DNA of 64,000 nucleotides from Clostridium peptidivorans (GTDB taxonomy: Bacteria > Bacillota > Clostridia > Clostridiales > Clostridiaceae): contig NZ_OAOD01000001.1 of NCBI RefSeq assembly GCF_900205925.1, positions 62,001-126,000 of the forward strand, written 5' to 3'. The notes below the pieces were generated by a model. It had not been told where the DNA came from. It worked only from the letters and a program-made list of their open reading frames with translations, and searched no databases. The position numbers and the translations under genes are program-made. Shown piece after piece: positions 1 through 9,460 of the stretch; position 1 is the stretch's first letter; each line of letters opens with the position of its first letter.

Positions 1-1
1 A

Positions 2-1450
2 GATAATCCATCTTTATCTATAAAAGAAGGAAACATAATAAAATCAGGATATAGTAATGAAATAGACAGTTTAAGAGATGCTAAAGCTCATGGTAAGGAG
101 TGGATCTCCAAACTTGAAGCTCAGGAAAAAGATTTTACAGGTATAAAGTCTTTAAAAGTAGGATATAATAAAGTTTTTGGTTACTTTATAGAAGTAACTA
201 AGAGTAATATTTCTTCAATACCAGAAGGACGCTACATACGAAAACAAACCTTATCAAATGCAGAAAGATATATTACTCCTGAGCTAAAAGAAATGGAAGA
301 AAAGATCTTAGGGGCAGAGGAAAAATTGACCGCCCTAGAATATGATATATTTTTACAAATAAGAAGTACCATTGAAAATGAAATAGATAGAATGAAAAAG
401 TCTGCTCATATAATTTCTGACCTTGATTGTTTAAGCTCATTAGCTACCGTGGCATTAGAAAACAATTACTGCAAACCTTCTATATCTGACGAAAATGACT
501 TATCCATAATAGAAGGACGTCATCCTGTTGTGGAAAATATGATACCTACAGGAAGCTTTATATCTAATGATACACTTATGGATACAAAAGAAAATCAAAT
601 GATTTTAATTACAGGGCCTAATATGGCAGGGAAATCAACTTATATGAGGCAAGTTGCTCTTATAACTATTATGACTCAAATAGGAAGCTTTGTACCTGCA
701 AAATCAGCTAAAATATCAATATGTGATAAGATATTTACACGAATAGGGGCCTCAGATGATTTAGCTGCAGGTAAAAGTACATTTATGGTTGAAATGTGGG
801 AAGTTGCAAATATACTTCAAAATGCCACTAATAAGAGTTTAGTGCTATTAGATGAGGTTGGCAGGGGTACCAGTACCTTTGATGGATTAAGCATTGCCTG
901 GTCTGTTATAGAGCATATATGTGTAGATGATAATTTAAGATGCAAAACGCTATTTGCTACTCATTATCATGAACTTATAGTATTAGAAAATAAACTTAAG
1001 GGCGTTAAGAATTTTTCAGTTTCTATCAAAAAAATAAATAATGAACTAGTATTTTTGAGAAAAATAGTACAGGGTGGTGCTGATGAGTCCTATGGAATAG
1101 AAGTTGCAAAGCTGGCTGGATTACCTGACAAAGTTATAGAAAGAGCCAAGGAAATACTTACTACAATTGAAAAAGATAAAAATGTTGTAACAAATATAGA
1201 TGAAATATCATGCAACACTTCCGAAGTTGCAATAAGTAAAACTTTAAGTGAGCCAAGAAGTATTGCTGTAACTTCAAAGCATCATAATGAAATTAAAGAG
1301 GAAAGTCTTCAATTGAACTTTACTGACATTGAAAAAAATAATCTTTTAGCCGAGATTGCATCTATAGATATAATGAATGTAACTCCTATAGAAGGATTTA
1401 ATAAACTTTATGAAATAATTAAAAAAGCTAAAACTATCTCAAAGGTGTGA
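2..1450 (+). CDS. mutS: DNA mismatch repair protein MutS, C-terminal part (5' end outside window)
   Basis: MutS recognises mismatches and, with MutL, starts strand-specific repair. The frame is open from base 2, so only the C-terminal ~482 residues are present and the start lies left of the window. What is seen is the lever/clamp region followed by the ABC-type ATPase: Walker [10 protein letters not shown] at bases 614-640, the signature and Walker B stretch with [14 protein letters not shown] around 845-886, and the ATHYHE switch at about 956-973. The tail is the usual poorly conserved linker and C-terminal helix. The stop overlaps the region where mutL begins, so the two are translationally coupled in one operon. 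Family assignment is secure. Confidence 0.97.
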   Translation, partial: DNPSLSIKEGNIIKSGYSNEIDSLRDAKAHGKEWISKLEAQEKDFTGIKSLKVGYNKVFGYFIEVTKSNISSIPEGRYIRKQTLSNAERYITPELKEMEEKILGAEEKLTALEYDIFLQIRSTIENEIDRMKKSAHIISDLDCLSSLATVALENNYCKPSISDENDLSIIEGRHPVVENMIPTGSFISNDTLMDTKENQMILITGPNMAGKSTYMRQVALITIMTQIGSFVPAKSAKISICDKIFTRIGASDDLAAGKSTFMVEMWEVANILQNATNKSLVLLDEVGRGTSTFDGLSIAWSVIEHICVDDNLRCKTLFATHYHELIVLENKLKGVKNFSVSIKKINNELVFLRKIVQGGADESYGIEVAKLAGLPDKVIERAKEILTTIEKDKNVVTNIDEISCNTSEVAISKTLSEPRSIAVTSKHHNEIKEESLQLNFTDIEKNNLLAEIASIDIMNVTPIEGFNKLYEIIKKAKTISKV

Positions 1451-1455
1451 TGAGT

Positions 1456-3327
1456 TTGGGTAGAATAAATGTATTAGATAAAAATACTTCTAATAAAATA
1501 GCCGCTGGAGAAGTGGTGGAAAGACCATTTTCTGTAGTAAAGGAACTTTTAGAAAATAGCCTAGATGCCAATGCAAAAAGCATTGTTATGGAAATAAATG
1601 AAGGTGGTCAAAAACTTATAAAAATCACAGATGATGGAGTAGGTATACATCCTGATGATATAGAAAAGGCATTTTTACCACATGCAACAAGTAAAATTTC
1701 AAGCATTGATGATATATTTAAATTGAGTACCATGGGTTTTAGAGGAGAAGCACTAGCTAGCATCTCCTCAGTATCTAAGGTTACTCTTAAAAGCAAAATT
1801 AAAGATTTAGATTTTGGCAGGGAACTTCATATTGAAGGTGGCAATATACATTATTTAAAAGATACAGGAAGTAACAATGGTACAACTATTGAAGTAAGAG
1901 ATTTGTTTTATAATGTACCTGCAAGACTTAAGTTTTTAAAATCTTCTTCCCGTGAAGCGTCATTAATATCAGATATTGTGCAAAGACTAGCACTTGCTCA
2001 TCCTGATGTATCCTTTAAACTAATAAATAATGAAAAAACAGTACTTCATTCTTTTGGAACAGGAGATATAAAGGACGTTATCCGAAATGTATATGGGAAA
2101 AACGTTTTAGAAAATGTGATAAATTTTGAGTCTCATAAGGATATAATTTCTGTTCATGGTTTTATAGGAAATAGAGAGATAAGTCGTGGTAGTAGAAATC
2201 ATCAAAGTATATTTGTAAATAAAAGATATATAAAGAGCAGACTTATTACCACCGCTGTAGAAAATGCCTTTAAATCCTTTTTAACTATAAATAAATATCC
2301 CTTTTTTATATTATTTATAGATATATTTCCAGAGTATGTAGATGTAAATGTACATCCTACTAAAACAGAAGTTAAATTTAAAGATGAACGGGAAATATTT
2401 GGCACTGTATTTCATTCTGTTCATGAGGCTATAAAAAATAGTGTTATAAATTCATTTAACATAGAAGAGGAAGTAAAAGAAACAGAAAAAGAAATAAGAT
2501 CTATAGAAACCTTTAAGCTACCTATAGATTTTCTAAATTCCTCAGATACAGATAGTTTATCTACAAACTTCAGTGAAAAAACTAATAATATTAATATAAA
2601 CTCAAATTTTAACAAAGAATACACTGAAGAAAAAGAAGCTATAACTATTAAAGCTCATAATGATAACTTTGAAGAAAAGTCATCATTATATATAAAAGAA
2701 GAACCCCTTAAGAAAGAACAAACTTTAGAAGCCCCAAAGCTCGCAAAATTACCTGAAATAAATATAATAGGTCAGTTTAATAAAACTTATATATTAGGGG
2801 AGATAGGTGACGATCTTTATATAATAGACCAACATGCAGCTCATGAAAAAATATTATTTGAAACATATTCTAAGAACATAGCAAAGCAGCAGGTGATTTC
2901 TCAAATACTCATAAGCCCAGTTATAATAGAACTTTTACCAGAAGACTACTGCTATTATATAGAAAATAGTGAGATATTTAATAAAGCAGGGTTTAATATT
3001 GAAATTTTTGGAGAAAATACTATAAGTATACGAGAAGTTCCTTTAATACTCGGAAAGCCAGAAATAAATAAATTGTTTTTAGAAATATTAGATAATCTTA
3101 AAAATATGGGAAGCGGCAAAACACCTGAAGTTAAATATAATACCATAGCAAAGCTCGCTTGTAAGTCTGCAGTAAAGGCAAATAATAAGTTATCTCTTGA
3201 GGAAATGAAATCCTTAATAAATGAACTTAGGTTTATCGACAATCCATTTACCTGTCCTCATGGTAGACCTACTATAATTAAACTAACCTTGTATGAATTA
3301 GAAAAAAGATTTAAAAGAGTTCAGTAG
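1456..3327 (+). CDS. mutL: DNA mismatch repair protein MutL (endonuclease type)
   Basis: MutL is the GHKL ATPase that links MutS to strand incision. The N-terminal half carries ENSLDA, DDGVGI and [10 protein letters not shown]-site motifs. The C-terminal half carries [12 protein letters not shown], matching the DQHA(X)2E(X)4E metal site of nicking MutL proteins, plus ACKSAVKA and CPHGRPT. This fits an organism without MutH. Start choice: GTG at 1447 and ATG at 1450 overlap the mutS stop and sit against the SD (AAAGG, 1441-1445). TTG at 1456 has better spacing and gives MGRINVLD, which aligns with the usual MutL N-terminus, so it is preferred. The other two starts remain possible. Length is about 623 residues, normal for the family. 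Confidence 0.95.
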   Translation: MGRINVLDKNTSNKIAAGEVVERPFSVVKELLENSLDANAKSIVMEINEGGQKLIKITDDGVGIHPDDIEKAFLPHATSKISSIDDIFKLSTMGFRGEALASISSVSKVTLKSKIKDLDFGRELHIEGGNIHYLKDTGSNNGTTIEVRDLFYNVPARLKFLKSSSREASLISDIVQRLALAHPDVSFKLINNEKTVLHSFGTGDIKDVIRNVYGKNVLENVINFESHKDIISVHGFIGNREISRGSRNHQSIFVNKRYIKSRLITTAVENAFKSFLTINKYPFFILFIDIFPEYVDVNVHPTKTEVKFKDEREIFGTVFHSVHEAIKNSVINSFNIEEEVKETEKEIRSIETFKLPIDFLNSSDTDSLSTNFSEKTNNININSNFNKEYTEEKEAITIKAHNDNFEEKSSLYIKEEPLKKEQTLEAPKLAKLPEINIIGQFNKTYILGEIGDDLYIIDQHAAHEKILFETYSKNIAKQQVISQILISPVIIELLPEDYCYYIENSEIFNKAGFNIEIFGENTISIREVPLILGKPEINKLFLEILDNLKNMGSGKTPEVKYNTIAKLACKSAVKANNKLSLEEMKSLINELRFIDNPFTCPHGRPTIIKLTLYELEKRFKRVQ

Positions 3328-3341
3328 AAAGGGAGATAATT

Positions 3342-4277
3342 TTGAAAAAAGATTTATTTATACTAGCAGGACCTACTGGTATTGGGAAAACTGATATATC
3401 TATTAAGCTTGCCCAAAAATTAAATGGTGAAATAATATCAGCAGATTCTATGCAAATATATAAGTATATGAATATAGGCTCTGCTAAAATAACTAATGAG
3501 GAAATGAATGATATTGAGCACTATTTAATCGATGTAGTAGATCCTCATGAAAGTTTTAATGTAGCACAGTTTAAAGAGATGGCGGAAAAGTATATAAGCA
3601 AGATACATAATAAAAATAAATTGCCCATGGTAGTTGGTGGAACTGGATTATATATAAATTCACTTATATATGACTATAATTTTACCGAAGCAGATAAAGA
3701 TGAAGAATATAGAAGTTATTTAGAAAAACTTGCTGGAGAAAAAGGAAATGATTATGTCCATGAAATGCTTAAGGATATAGATAGTGAATCTTATAATAAA
3801 ATACATGCTAATAATTTAAAAAGAGTTATAAGAGCATTGGAAGTTTATAAATTAACTGGTAAAACTATAGGGGAATATACTATGGATAAAGAATGTTATG
3901 AAATTCCGTATAACCTTCATTACTTTGTACTTACCATGGACAGAGAAAAACTTTATAATCGGATAGATAGAAGAGTTGATATCATGCTTGAGAAAGGACT
4001 TATAGATGAAGTAAAGCACTTAAGAGCTATGGGATATACGGAAGAAATGCAGTCTATGCAGGGGATAGGGTACAAGGAAATTCTTTGCTACTTAGAAGGT
4101 AAAATATCCTTAGATGAAGCCATTTATCTAATTAAAAAAGGTAGTCGAAATTACGCCAAAAGGCAACTTACTTGGTTTAGACGTGAAAACCACGCTCATT
4201 GGATAAATAAAGATGACTTTTCTAGCGAAGATGATATAGTAAATGAAATTTTAATTCAAATGAAGGGTATTATTTAG
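3342..4277 (+). CDS. miaA: tRNA dimethylallyltransferase MiaA
   Basis: MiaA transfers a dimethylallyl group to N6 of A37 in tRNAs reading U-initial codons. The P-loop GPTGIGKT is at residues 10-17, followed by DSMQIYK, the GGTGLY motif and the tRNA-binding [14 protein letters not shown] and QGIGYKE segments. At 311 residues it is the usual length. It starts with TTG behind a GGGAG ribosome binding site, 14 bases after mutL, so it belongs to the mutS-mutL-miaA operon; hfq follows. This order is standard in Firmicutes. Assignment is secure. Confidence 0.96.
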   Translation: MKKDLFILAGPTGIGKTDISIKLAQKLNGEIISADSMQIYKYMNIGSAKITNEEMNDIEHYLIDVVDPHESFNVAQFKEMAEKYISKIHNKNKLPMVVGGTGLYINSLIYDYNFTEADKDEEYRSYLEKLAGEKGNDYVHEMLKDIDSESYNKIHANNLKRVIRALEVYKLTGKTIGEYTMDKECYEIPYNLHYFVLTMDREKLYNRIDRRVDIMLEKGLIDEVKHLRAMGYTEEMQSMQGIGYKEILCYLEGKISLDEAIYLIKKGSRNYAKRQLTWFRRENHAHWINKDDFSSEDDIVNEILIQMKGII

Positions 4278-4356
4278 TAATTTCTAGAAAAAATTAAAGG
4301 ATTTTAATATATCATATAGAATAATAATATATAAGCTATAATGGAGGGTGAGTTAT

Positions 4357-4608
4357 ATGAATAAAACAGTAAATAATTTACAAGATATATTTTTAAATGG
4401 AGCACGAAAAAGTAGAACTGATGTAACTATACATCTTGTAAATGGATTCAAAATAAATGGTTTTGTAAAGGGATTTGATAGCTTTACGGTTATATTAGAT
4501 TGTTTAGGAAAGCAAATGCTTGTTTATAAACACGCTATATCAACTATAACTCCAGCAAAGGCAATTTTATTTACACCTAATCCTCAAGATACGCAATTTA
4601 ATGGTTAA
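4357..4608 (+). CDS. hfq: RNA chaperone Hfq
   Basis: Hfq is a hexameric Sm-like ring that binds A- and U-rich RNA and small RNAs. The Sm1 region covers about residues 8-50 and Sm2 contains the YKHAIST stretch, the classic YKHA RNA-binding motif. An upstream GTG at 4348 is in frame, but the SD GGAGGG (4343-4348) lies on it, so ATG at 4357 (MNKTVNNLQ) is the real start, giving 83 residues. It sits about 80 bases after miaA and is followed directly by a strong terminator, so it is the last gene of the mutS operon or has its own promoter. Confidence 0.96.
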   Translation: MNKTVNNLQDIFLNGARKSRTDVTIHLVNGFKINGFVKGFDSFTVILDCLGKQMLVYKHAISTITPAKAILFTPNPQDTQFNG

Positions 4609-4611
4609 GGA

Positions 4612-4645
4612 AATAATAGGCAAATTTTTTGCCTATTATTTTTTT
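4612..4645 (+). terminator. Rho-independent terminator after hfq
   Basis: A perfect 10-bp stem (AATAATAGGC, 4612-4621, with its complement at 4631-4640) is extended by A/T pairs and followed by a run of T. It starts three bases after the hfq stop codon. Confidence 0.93.
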
Positions 4646-4720
4646 ATGTGGTAATATATTATGTTGTATGTTATTTTAAAAACTATATTATAAATTGTTA
4701 GGTTGGAGGATGTAATTATA

Positions 4721-6001
4721 ATGATTAAATTAACTAAAGATTATCTTAAGAATGTCTATCACATAAAAGATAATATACTAGATTTATACGAAAAAGCCTT
4801 AAAAGATGTAGAAGAAGAGTTTAAAAAGTATGATGAAATAAGAGAATTTAACCAGTTAAAGGTTTTAAATGCACTTCAAGAAGAAAGAATAAGTGAATCT
4901 CACTTTACTAATTCCACAGGATATGGCTATGGAGATATCGGAAGAGATTCTTTAGATAAAGTATATGCAAGAATATTTAATACAGAAAGTGCACTAGTAA
5001 GACCTCATTTTGTAAATGGAACTCATGCCATTGGTGCAGCATTATTTGGGAATTTAAGACCTGGTGATACCATGTTATCAATAGTAGGTTCTCCTTATGA
5101 TACTTTACACGGAATTATTGGAATTGGAGAGCAAAAAAACATAGGTTCGCTTAAGGAATATGGAGTAAATTATAGACAAATAGACTTAAATAATGGAAAA
5201 GTAAATTTAAAAGAGGTAGAAACAGTATTAAAAGAAGAAAGCTCTATAAAACTTGTACATATCCAAAGATCTACAGGCTATGGCTGGAGAAATTCATTGC
5301 TTGTATCTGAAATAAGTGAAATAATAAAATTTATTAAAAATATAAGAGAAGATGTTATTTGTTTTGTAGACAATTGTTATGGAGAATTTATAGATACTAC
5401 AGAACCTACAGATGTAGGTGCAGATTTAGTAGCGGGATCTCTTATAAAAAACATAGGGGGCGGAATTGCACCTACAGGTGGATACATAGCTGGCAGGGAA
5501 GAGTATGTAACTCAAGCCGCATATAGACTTACAATTCCAGGTATAGGTGGGGAATGCGGTTCTACCTTTGGAGTGATGAGAACTTTATTTCAAGGCCTTT
5601 TCTTAGCACCTCATATTGCTATGGAAGCGGTAAAAGGAGCTATACTTTGTTCAAGAATAATGGAGCTTGCTGGTTTTGAAGTACTTCCAAAGTTTAACCA
5701 AAAAAGAAGCGATATAATTCAAGCTATTAAATTTAATGATAAAGAAAAGCTTATTAACTTTTGTAAGGGTATACAGCTAGGCTCTCCTGTAGATTCATTT
5801 GTACAATGTGAGCCATGGGATATGCCAGGGTATGAAGATCAAGTTATAATGGCGGCTGGAGCTTTTATACAAGGATCATCTATAGAGCTTTCAGCAGATG
5901 CTCCAATTAGAGAGCCTTATATAGCATATCTACAAGGTGGCCTTACTTTTGATCATGCAAAAATAGGAATACTTATAGCTCTTAATAAAATATTGAATTA
6001 G
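4721..6001 (+). CDS. PLP-dependent methionine gamma-lyase-like protein (aluminium-resistance family)
   Basis: This is a fold-type I PLP enzyme of the family often named aluminium resistance protein, related to cystathionine beta-lyases; its physiological substrate is not established. The likely cofactor lysine lies in GSLIKNIGGG, followed by the glycine-rich PTGGYIAG segment. Other features typical of the family are the Gly/Tyr-rich region around residues 65-80 and a C-terminal EPYIAYLQGGLTFDH. An in-frame TTG at 4703 precedes the SD (GGAGG, 4705-4709), so ATG at 4721 is the start, giving 426 residues. It stands alone between two terminators. Clostridia commonly keep this gene next to hfq and lexA. 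Confidence 0.87.
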   Translation: MIKLTKDYLKNVYHIKDNILDLYEKALKDVEEEFKKYDEIREFNQLKVLNALQEERISESHFTNSTGYGYGDIGRDSLDKVYARIFNTESALVRPHFVNGTHAIGAALFGNLRPGDTMLSIVGSPYDTLHGIIGIGEQKNIGSLKEYGVNYRQIDLNNGKVNLKEVETVLKEESSIKLVHIQRSTGYGWRNSLLVSEISEIIKFIKNIREDVICFVDNCYGEFIDTTEPTDVGADLVAGSLIKNIGGGIAPTGGYIAGREEYVTQAAYRLTIPGIGGECGSTFGVMRTLFQGLFLAPHIAMEAVKGAILCSRIMELAGFEVLPKFNQKRSDIIQAIKFNDKEKLINFCKGIQLGSPVDSFVQCEPWDMPGYEDQVIMAAGAFIQGSSIELSADAPIREPYIAYLQGGLTFDHAKIGILIALNKILN

Positions 6002-6020
6002 AAATTTATCATATAAATAA

Positions 6021-6050
6021 AAAACCAAGCATGATGTTATGCTTGGTTTT
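6021..6050. terminator. Bidirectional terminator between the PLP enzyme gene and lexA
   Basis: A 12-bp perfect stem (AAAACCAAGCAT, 6021-6032, and its complement at 6039-6050) has A-rich and T-rich flanks, so it can work on both strands. It serves the convergent PLP enzyme and lexA genes and overlaps the lexA stop codon. Confidence 0.9.
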
Positions 6051-6648
6051 AATATTTTCTATAGAGTCCTATAAGTTTTCCTATAATTGTACATTCTTTT
6101 ACTATTATAGGTTCCATAGTCTTATTTTCAGGTTGTAGTCTTATGAAATCTCTTTCTTTGAAAAATCTTTTTATAGTAGCTTCATTTTCAATAAGTGCTA
6201 CTACAATATCTCCGTTTTCAGCTGAATTAGTTTTTTCTATTATAACTAAATCTTCATTCATTATTCCTACATCAATCATGCTTTCTCCATGAACCTTAAG
6301 CATAAATAATTCTTTATTGCTTCTTATAAAGTTAACAGGCAAAGCAAAGGTATCTTCTATATTTTCAACTGCTAGTATAGGCATGCCTGCAGTAACTGTA
6401 CCTATTACAGGAATACTAACTAGTTCTCTTTTAAAAGATTCATCCGTAACTTCTATGGCACGAGGTTTTGTAGGATCTCTCTTTATAAGTCCTTTTTTTT
6501 CTAACCTTTGAAGATGACCGTGAACAGTAGAAGTTGATTTAAGGCCTACTGCACTACAAATTTCTCTTACGGAAGGTGGGTAACCCTTATCTTGTATTTG
6601 CTGCTTTATATATTCGTATATTTCCTTTTGCTTATCCTGCCTAGACAT
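6049..6648 (-). CDS. lexA: SOS repressor LexA
   Basis: LexA represses DNA-damage genes and cleaves itself when activated by RecA. The winged-helix DNA-binding domain spans about residues 1-65. The self-cleavage bond is A87-G88 (VTAGMP), and the Ser-Lys dyad is S123 (GESM) and K160 (ATIKRF). The C-terminal peptidase fold runs to the end. At 199 residues it has normal length and all catalytic residues, so it should be functional. Its promoter overlaps a LexA box, indicating autoregulation. The target recA lies at 45.8-46.9 kb in this window. Confidence 0.97.
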   Translation of the reverse strand: MSRQDKQKEIYEYIKQQIQDKGYPPSVREICSAVGLKSTSTVHGHLQRLEKKGLIKRDPTKPRAIEVTDESFKRELVSIPVIGTVTAGMPILAVENIEDTFALPVNFIRSNKELFMLKVHGESMIDVGIMNEDLVIIEKTNSAENGDIVVALIENEATIKRFFKERDFIRLQPENKTMEPIIVKECTIIGKLIGLYRKY

Positions 6649-6679
6649 AAGAACACCTCTTACATATAATTTTAATAAA

Positions 6680-6718
6680 ATTATATCATACTATAAACAA
6701 AATATCAAACTTATGTTC
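6680..6718 (-). promoter_or_regulatory. lexA promoter with overlapping LexA box
   Basis: On the minus strand TTGATA (6703-6708) and TATAAT (6680-6685) are separated by exactly 17 bases. A LexA box read as GAACATAAGTTT (6707-6718) overlaps the -35 element. It fits the Gram-positive GAAC-N4-GTTY pattern, with GTTT instead of GTTC. This supports autorepression. Confidence 0.82.
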
Positions 6719-6833
6719 CCATATGCTATAACTTGTAATAAAATCATTTTTTATAAATACTTCATTGAATATAAAATAGTAATTTGTTATAATAAAATAT
6801 TGTTATAAATTTTTTAGAAAAAGAGGGATATAT

Positions 6834-7211
6834 ATGGCTAGATATACATATTGTATTTTTGAAGAAGGAAAGTCTTGTAACGACTGCGGAAAATGCGATA
6901 TATGTGATTTAAATCCAAATAAAATATGTAATAATTGTGCTAAATGTTTAGAAAAGGATGGCTTTGATATGCGTTCTGTAACTATAGATGGTATAGCACA
7001 AGAAGAGGAGGATATTACAGATTTTGATATGCCAGATTCAACTAATGACTCTTTTGTAGCAGATGGCGAAGATGGTATAACCGATACTGAAAATATAGAA
7101 CTTATAGATGATATAGAAGGACTAAGAGGGCTTTTGGAAGATGAAGAAAAAGCTTCACAATATACTTATGAACAATTTCCAGGTCTTATAAGACTTAGAA
7201 AGAATAACTAA
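6834..7211 (+). CDS. Cys-cluster protein of unknown function, divergent from lexA
   Basis: A 125-residue protein with eight cysteines packed into the first 38 residues (positions 7, 15, 18, 21, 24, 32, 35, 38), spaced CX2CX2CX2C then CX2CX2C. Such spacing suggests a zinc or iron-sulfur site; which metal cannot be told from sequence. The rest is very acidic (Asp/Glu from about residue 55 to 110) and ends in a short basic tail, LIRLRKNN. An AGAGGG ribosome binding site precedes the ATG. It diverges from lexA across about 185 bases and could share LexA-box control, although the box lies nearer lexA. Function unknown; the gene looks real by codon use and ribosome binding site. Confidence 0.75.
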   Translation: MARYTYCIFEEGKSCNDCGKCDICDLNPNKICNNCAKCLEKDGFDMRSVTIDGIAQEEEDITDFDMPDSTNDSFVADGEDGITDTENIELIDDIEGLRGLLEDEEKASQYTYEQFPGLIRLRKNN

Positions 7212-7235
7212 GAGGTTAGGGGAGAGGTATGAGGA

Positions 7236-8240
7236 TTATTCCTCATACTCATCACTTAACGGATTTGATTTAACAGCTTCTCTTAATCTTTCATTATCTA
7301 CATGAGTATAAATTTGGGTAGTAGATATATTCTCATGACCTAATATCTGTTGAAGGCTTCTTATATCTACATTTCCATGCTTATACATAAGCGTGGCTGC
7401 TGTATGCCTTAATTTGTGAGGAGTATATTTTTCTGTATCCAAACCAGCTTTGCCTATATATTTTTTTACCATTACTTCTATAGAACGTGTGCTTATTCCT
7501 TTTTTATCTTTATTTAAAAATAATATATCTTTATGTTCAAGGGGAATTTTATCTAGGTATTCATTTCTAACCTTTAGATAACTATTAATAGCTTCCATAG
7601 AAGCTTTATTTAAATAAACTGTTCTTTCTTTATTTCCTTTACCTATGACAGTTAGAGTATCGCCTTTAATTTTAGAAATGTTTATACTGCAAAGTTCTGA
7701 TATTCTCAATCCGCAATTTAAAAATAACGTAATTGCGCAATAATCTCTCGCTTTATTAGGACCATCTATGGCCCTTAATAGTTTTTTGCTTTCTTCTAAT
7801 GTTAAATACGCAGGATTTCTCTTATCGATTTTTGGTTTTTCTAATTCTAATGCTAAATTTTCATCTAAAATTTTAGCTTTGACCTGTAAATATTTAAAAA
7901 ACGACCTTAATGCAGCTACTTTTCTAGCTCTAGCATAAGCACTATTTTCTCTGTATTTTTCAAGAAAAGACATAAATCCATATAAGTCGGTTAACTTTAT
8001 TTTTCTTAAGAAGTCATTATCAATATCGTTTATAGGTATTTCTTCAAATTCCATAGTATCATCTTTATGTATCCCTTTATATAACTTCAAGAATCTAAAA
8101 AACATAGTTAAATCAACTTTATATCCCTTTATAGTATTAGGAGATTTTCCTTTTATAGTTTCTAGATAATTTAAAAAGTCTACTACACATTCTGGTAAAC
8201 TATTGTTATTTTCTCGTATTGCACTAAAATCTAATTTCAT
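7236..8240 (-). CDS. XerC/XerD-type tyrosine recombinase
   Basis: This is a site-specific tyrosine recombinase. The N-terminal SAM-like core-binding domain spans about residues 10-125 and the catalytic domain about 145-325. All catalytic residues are present: R179 (CGLRISE), K201 (GKGNKER), H276 and R279 (HKLRHT), H302 (LGHENIS) and Y311 (IYTH). At 334 residues it is slightly longer than standard XerC/D, because of an insertion around residues 55-75. It is convergent with the Cys-cluster gene and beside lexA, a common clostridial location. It may act in chromosome dimer resolution, or it may be the integrase of the neighbouring cassette; the sequence does not decide. Confidence 0.88.
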   Translation of the reverse strand: MKLDFSAIRENNNSLPECVVDFLNYLETIKGKSPNTIKGYKVDLTMFFRFLKLYKGIHKDDTMEFEEIPINDIDNDFLRKIKLTDLYGFMSFLEKYRENSAYARARKVAALRSFFKYLQVKAKILDENLALELEKPKIDKRNPAYLTLEESKKLLRAIDGPNKARDYCAITLFLNCGLRISELCSINISKIKGDTLTVIGKGNKERTVYLNKASMEAINSYLKVRNEYLDKIPLEHKDILFLNKDKKGISTRSIEVMVKKYIGKAGLDTEKYTPHKLRHTAATLMYKHGNVDIRSLQQILGHENISTTQIYTHVDNERLREAVKSNPLSDEYEE

Positions 8241-8346
8241 ATTTATTTCTACTCCTATTTATGCTACTTTTTATTTTCCAGTATATTAATTCGCATTAAT
8301 TTATATTAGTTATCAACAGTATACTTAAAATACATTATATATTTTT

Positions 8347-8374
8347 AGCATGCTAATAATGAAAATAGTATACT
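8347..8374. repeat. Left copy of a palindromic AGCATRCTAATAATG element
   Basis: This 28-base segment starts AGCATGCTAATAATG and ends ATAGTATACT. It is a degenerate version of the near-perfect palindrome at 10509-10537. The two copies enclose the HTH and coiled-coil genes. It could be an operator of a cassette-encoded DNA-binding protein or an element boundary. Confidence 0.5.
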
Positions 8375-8395
8375 TAGCCAAAGTTAATTATCCAG

Positions 8396-8911
8396 TTAAT
8401 TCATTATAATTTTTATTAATTCTTCAATCTTTTTTTCTGTTTCTTCCGAACACTTTAATTTAGCATTATATCCATCCATTACTTTATAATCATTGAGTAC
8501 TTGAATTAATAAATCATCAATTTTACCCCTGACATATTCCTTTGATAATCGCCGAGGCAGCTCTCTGTGCGAAACTTTGTTTTTAGACATTTTATCAAGA
8601 GTTTTTTTATTTCTTCCTTTTGGAGATTGGTTGATTCCAAGTTCTTTTAACCACACTTGTATAGTTCTTATACTTACATCGTAGATTTTCGATATATTTG
8701 CAGTGCTCATATTTTTCTTAACCATAAGTATATATAAGTCTTTTATGATGTATTTATAACCTCTGTCGATATTTAAAGATTCATAATAACTATAGATTTT
8801 TTTAAGTTCTTGATTATCTTTAGAATCAAGAATAGCAGAGGATAGTATAGTTTCAATATCATCAGTATATTTAAAGTTTTTATACTTGTAAGTTATGGTT
8901 CGCCCACGCAT
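8396..8911 (-). CDS. Putative HTH DNA-binding protein
   Basis: A 171-residue basic protein not recognised as a named family. A helix-turn-helix is visible at about residues 70-92 (ANISKIYDVSIRTIQVWLKE), resembling the homeodomain-like HTH of transposases, terminase small subunits and phage regulators. The N-terminal 60 residues look alpha-helical and the C-terminus is rich in Glu/Lys. The ATG follows an AAGGAGG site by about 10 bases. Immediately upstream are two tandem AAACCGTT motifs, a possible operator. It faces the same way as the coiled-coil gene at 9461-10387 but is separated from it by about 550 bases that contain a LexA box. It could be a regulator or a partition/replication protein. 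Confidence 0.65.
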   Translation of the reverse strand: MRGRTITYKYKNFKYTDDIETILSSAILDSKDNQELKKIYSYYESLNIDRGYKYIIKDLYILMVKKNMSTANISKIYDVSIRTIQVWLKELGINQSPKGRNKKTLDKMSKNKVSHRELPRRLSKEYVRGKIDDLLIQVLNDYKVMDGYNAKLKCSEETEKKIEELIKIIMN

Positions 8912-8929
8912 ATATTATAACACCTCCTT

Positions 8930-8947
8930 AAACCGTTGAAACCGTTC
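8930..8947. promoter_or_regulatory. Tandem AAACCGTT direct repeat upstream of the HTH gene
   Basis: Two adjacent copies of AAACCGTT (starting 8930 and 8939) lie just upstream of the ribosome binding site of the HTH gene. The CG-containing motif stands out in AT-rich DNA. It is a candidate operator for autoregulation; this is inference. Confidence 0.4.
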
Positions 8948-9046
8948 ATTTTACTAGCTTATATTATTTCGCTATGGAATTAATACGCAGTTTAATAAAT
9001 GTATATTTAGCGAACATAATATTCTATGAAAAGAGGGGGAAAGTCC

Positions 9047-9193
9047 TTGTTTTTAGCTTATTTTTTTAATCCTTATTTCTACAAAATTTTAAGCAAATAT
9101 TTAAGGTTAATAATAGAAAAATACATTCCGATAATTTTAAAATTTATTTTTTGGTCAAAATCCACGTATAAATACTTAGAATTATCGGCATAA
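9047..9193 (+). CDS. Possible small hydrophobic peptide (48 residues)
   Basis: A short open frame starts with TTG at 9047, seven bases after a strong AGAGGGGG ribosome binding site. An in-frame ATG at 9026 would add seven residues but has no site of its own. The peptide is very hydrophobic and aromatic with scattered lysines (LAYFFNPYFYKIL near the start, EKYIPIILKFIFW in the middle), as in membrane-active type I toxins. It overlaps a 61-bp quasi-palindrome. I recognise no homologue. The evidence is the ribosome binding site and composition only. Confidence 0.38.
   Translation: MFLAYFFNPYFYKILSKYLRLIIEKYIPIILKFIFWSKSTYKYLELSA
9128..9188. repeat. 61-bp quasi-palindrome
   Basis: The ends CCGATAATT (9128-9136) and AATTATCGG (9180-9188) are perfect inverted repeats. 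The inner sequence is also partly self-complementary, so one strand resembles the other. The RNA could form a long imperfect hairpin. Both strands can encode a YI(M)PIIL-containing hydrophobic stretch. Confidence 0.55.
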
Positions 9194-9400
9194 TATATAA
9201 TAGTATTTTAATAAAAATCCCCCTTCTCTTCTTCATTTTAATTTCAATTGATAATACATATCACTTAGAAGGGTGTATACCTGTATTACTTATCAAAATA
9301 ACAAAATACATACAGATCATATCCTAAAATAATCACTTCTAAGACTTACTTAGCACAGACTAGAAATTAGTAATTTAAAAATGCTATTTTTACGGCAAAA
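9194..9400. other. Non-coding stretch with inverted repeats and a 30-codon antisense frame
   Basis: No convincing gene over 40 codons is present. Two nested inverted repeats are visible: TTGATAA (9248-9254) with TTATCAA (9290-9296), and CTTAGAAG (9264-9271) with CTTCTAAG (9336-9343). They could fold a structured RNA. On the minus strand an open frame of 30 codons (9236 down to 9144) gives a hydrophobic peptide. An AGAAGGGGG sequence lies inside that frame rather than before its ATG, so its translation is doubtful. Confidence 0.35.
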
Positions 9401-9412
9401 GAACATATGTTC
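9401..9412. promoter_or_regulatory. Perfect LexA box without an obvious target gene
   Basis: GAACATATGTTC matches GAAC-N4-GTTC exactly and is fully palindromic. It lies 48 bases beyond the stop of the coiled-coil gene and about 490 bases upstream of the HTH gene (both on the minus strand). The most natural target is a minus-strand transcript running through the antisense frame into the HTH gene. No clear -35/-10 pair was found beside it. Confidence 0.6.
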
Positions 9413-9460
9413 ATTATGCCCAAATTGACCATTTTTAGCTACAACTAATTATACACTTCT

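Noticed and set aside
1608-1796. Minus-strand frame inside mutL
   Set aside because: Shadow of the mutL coding sequence without a ribosome binding site.
8280-8300. dif-like site for the Xer recombinase
   Set aside because: The short inverted repeat TTAAT-TCGC-ATTAA is too small, and no Gram-positive dif consensus was found.
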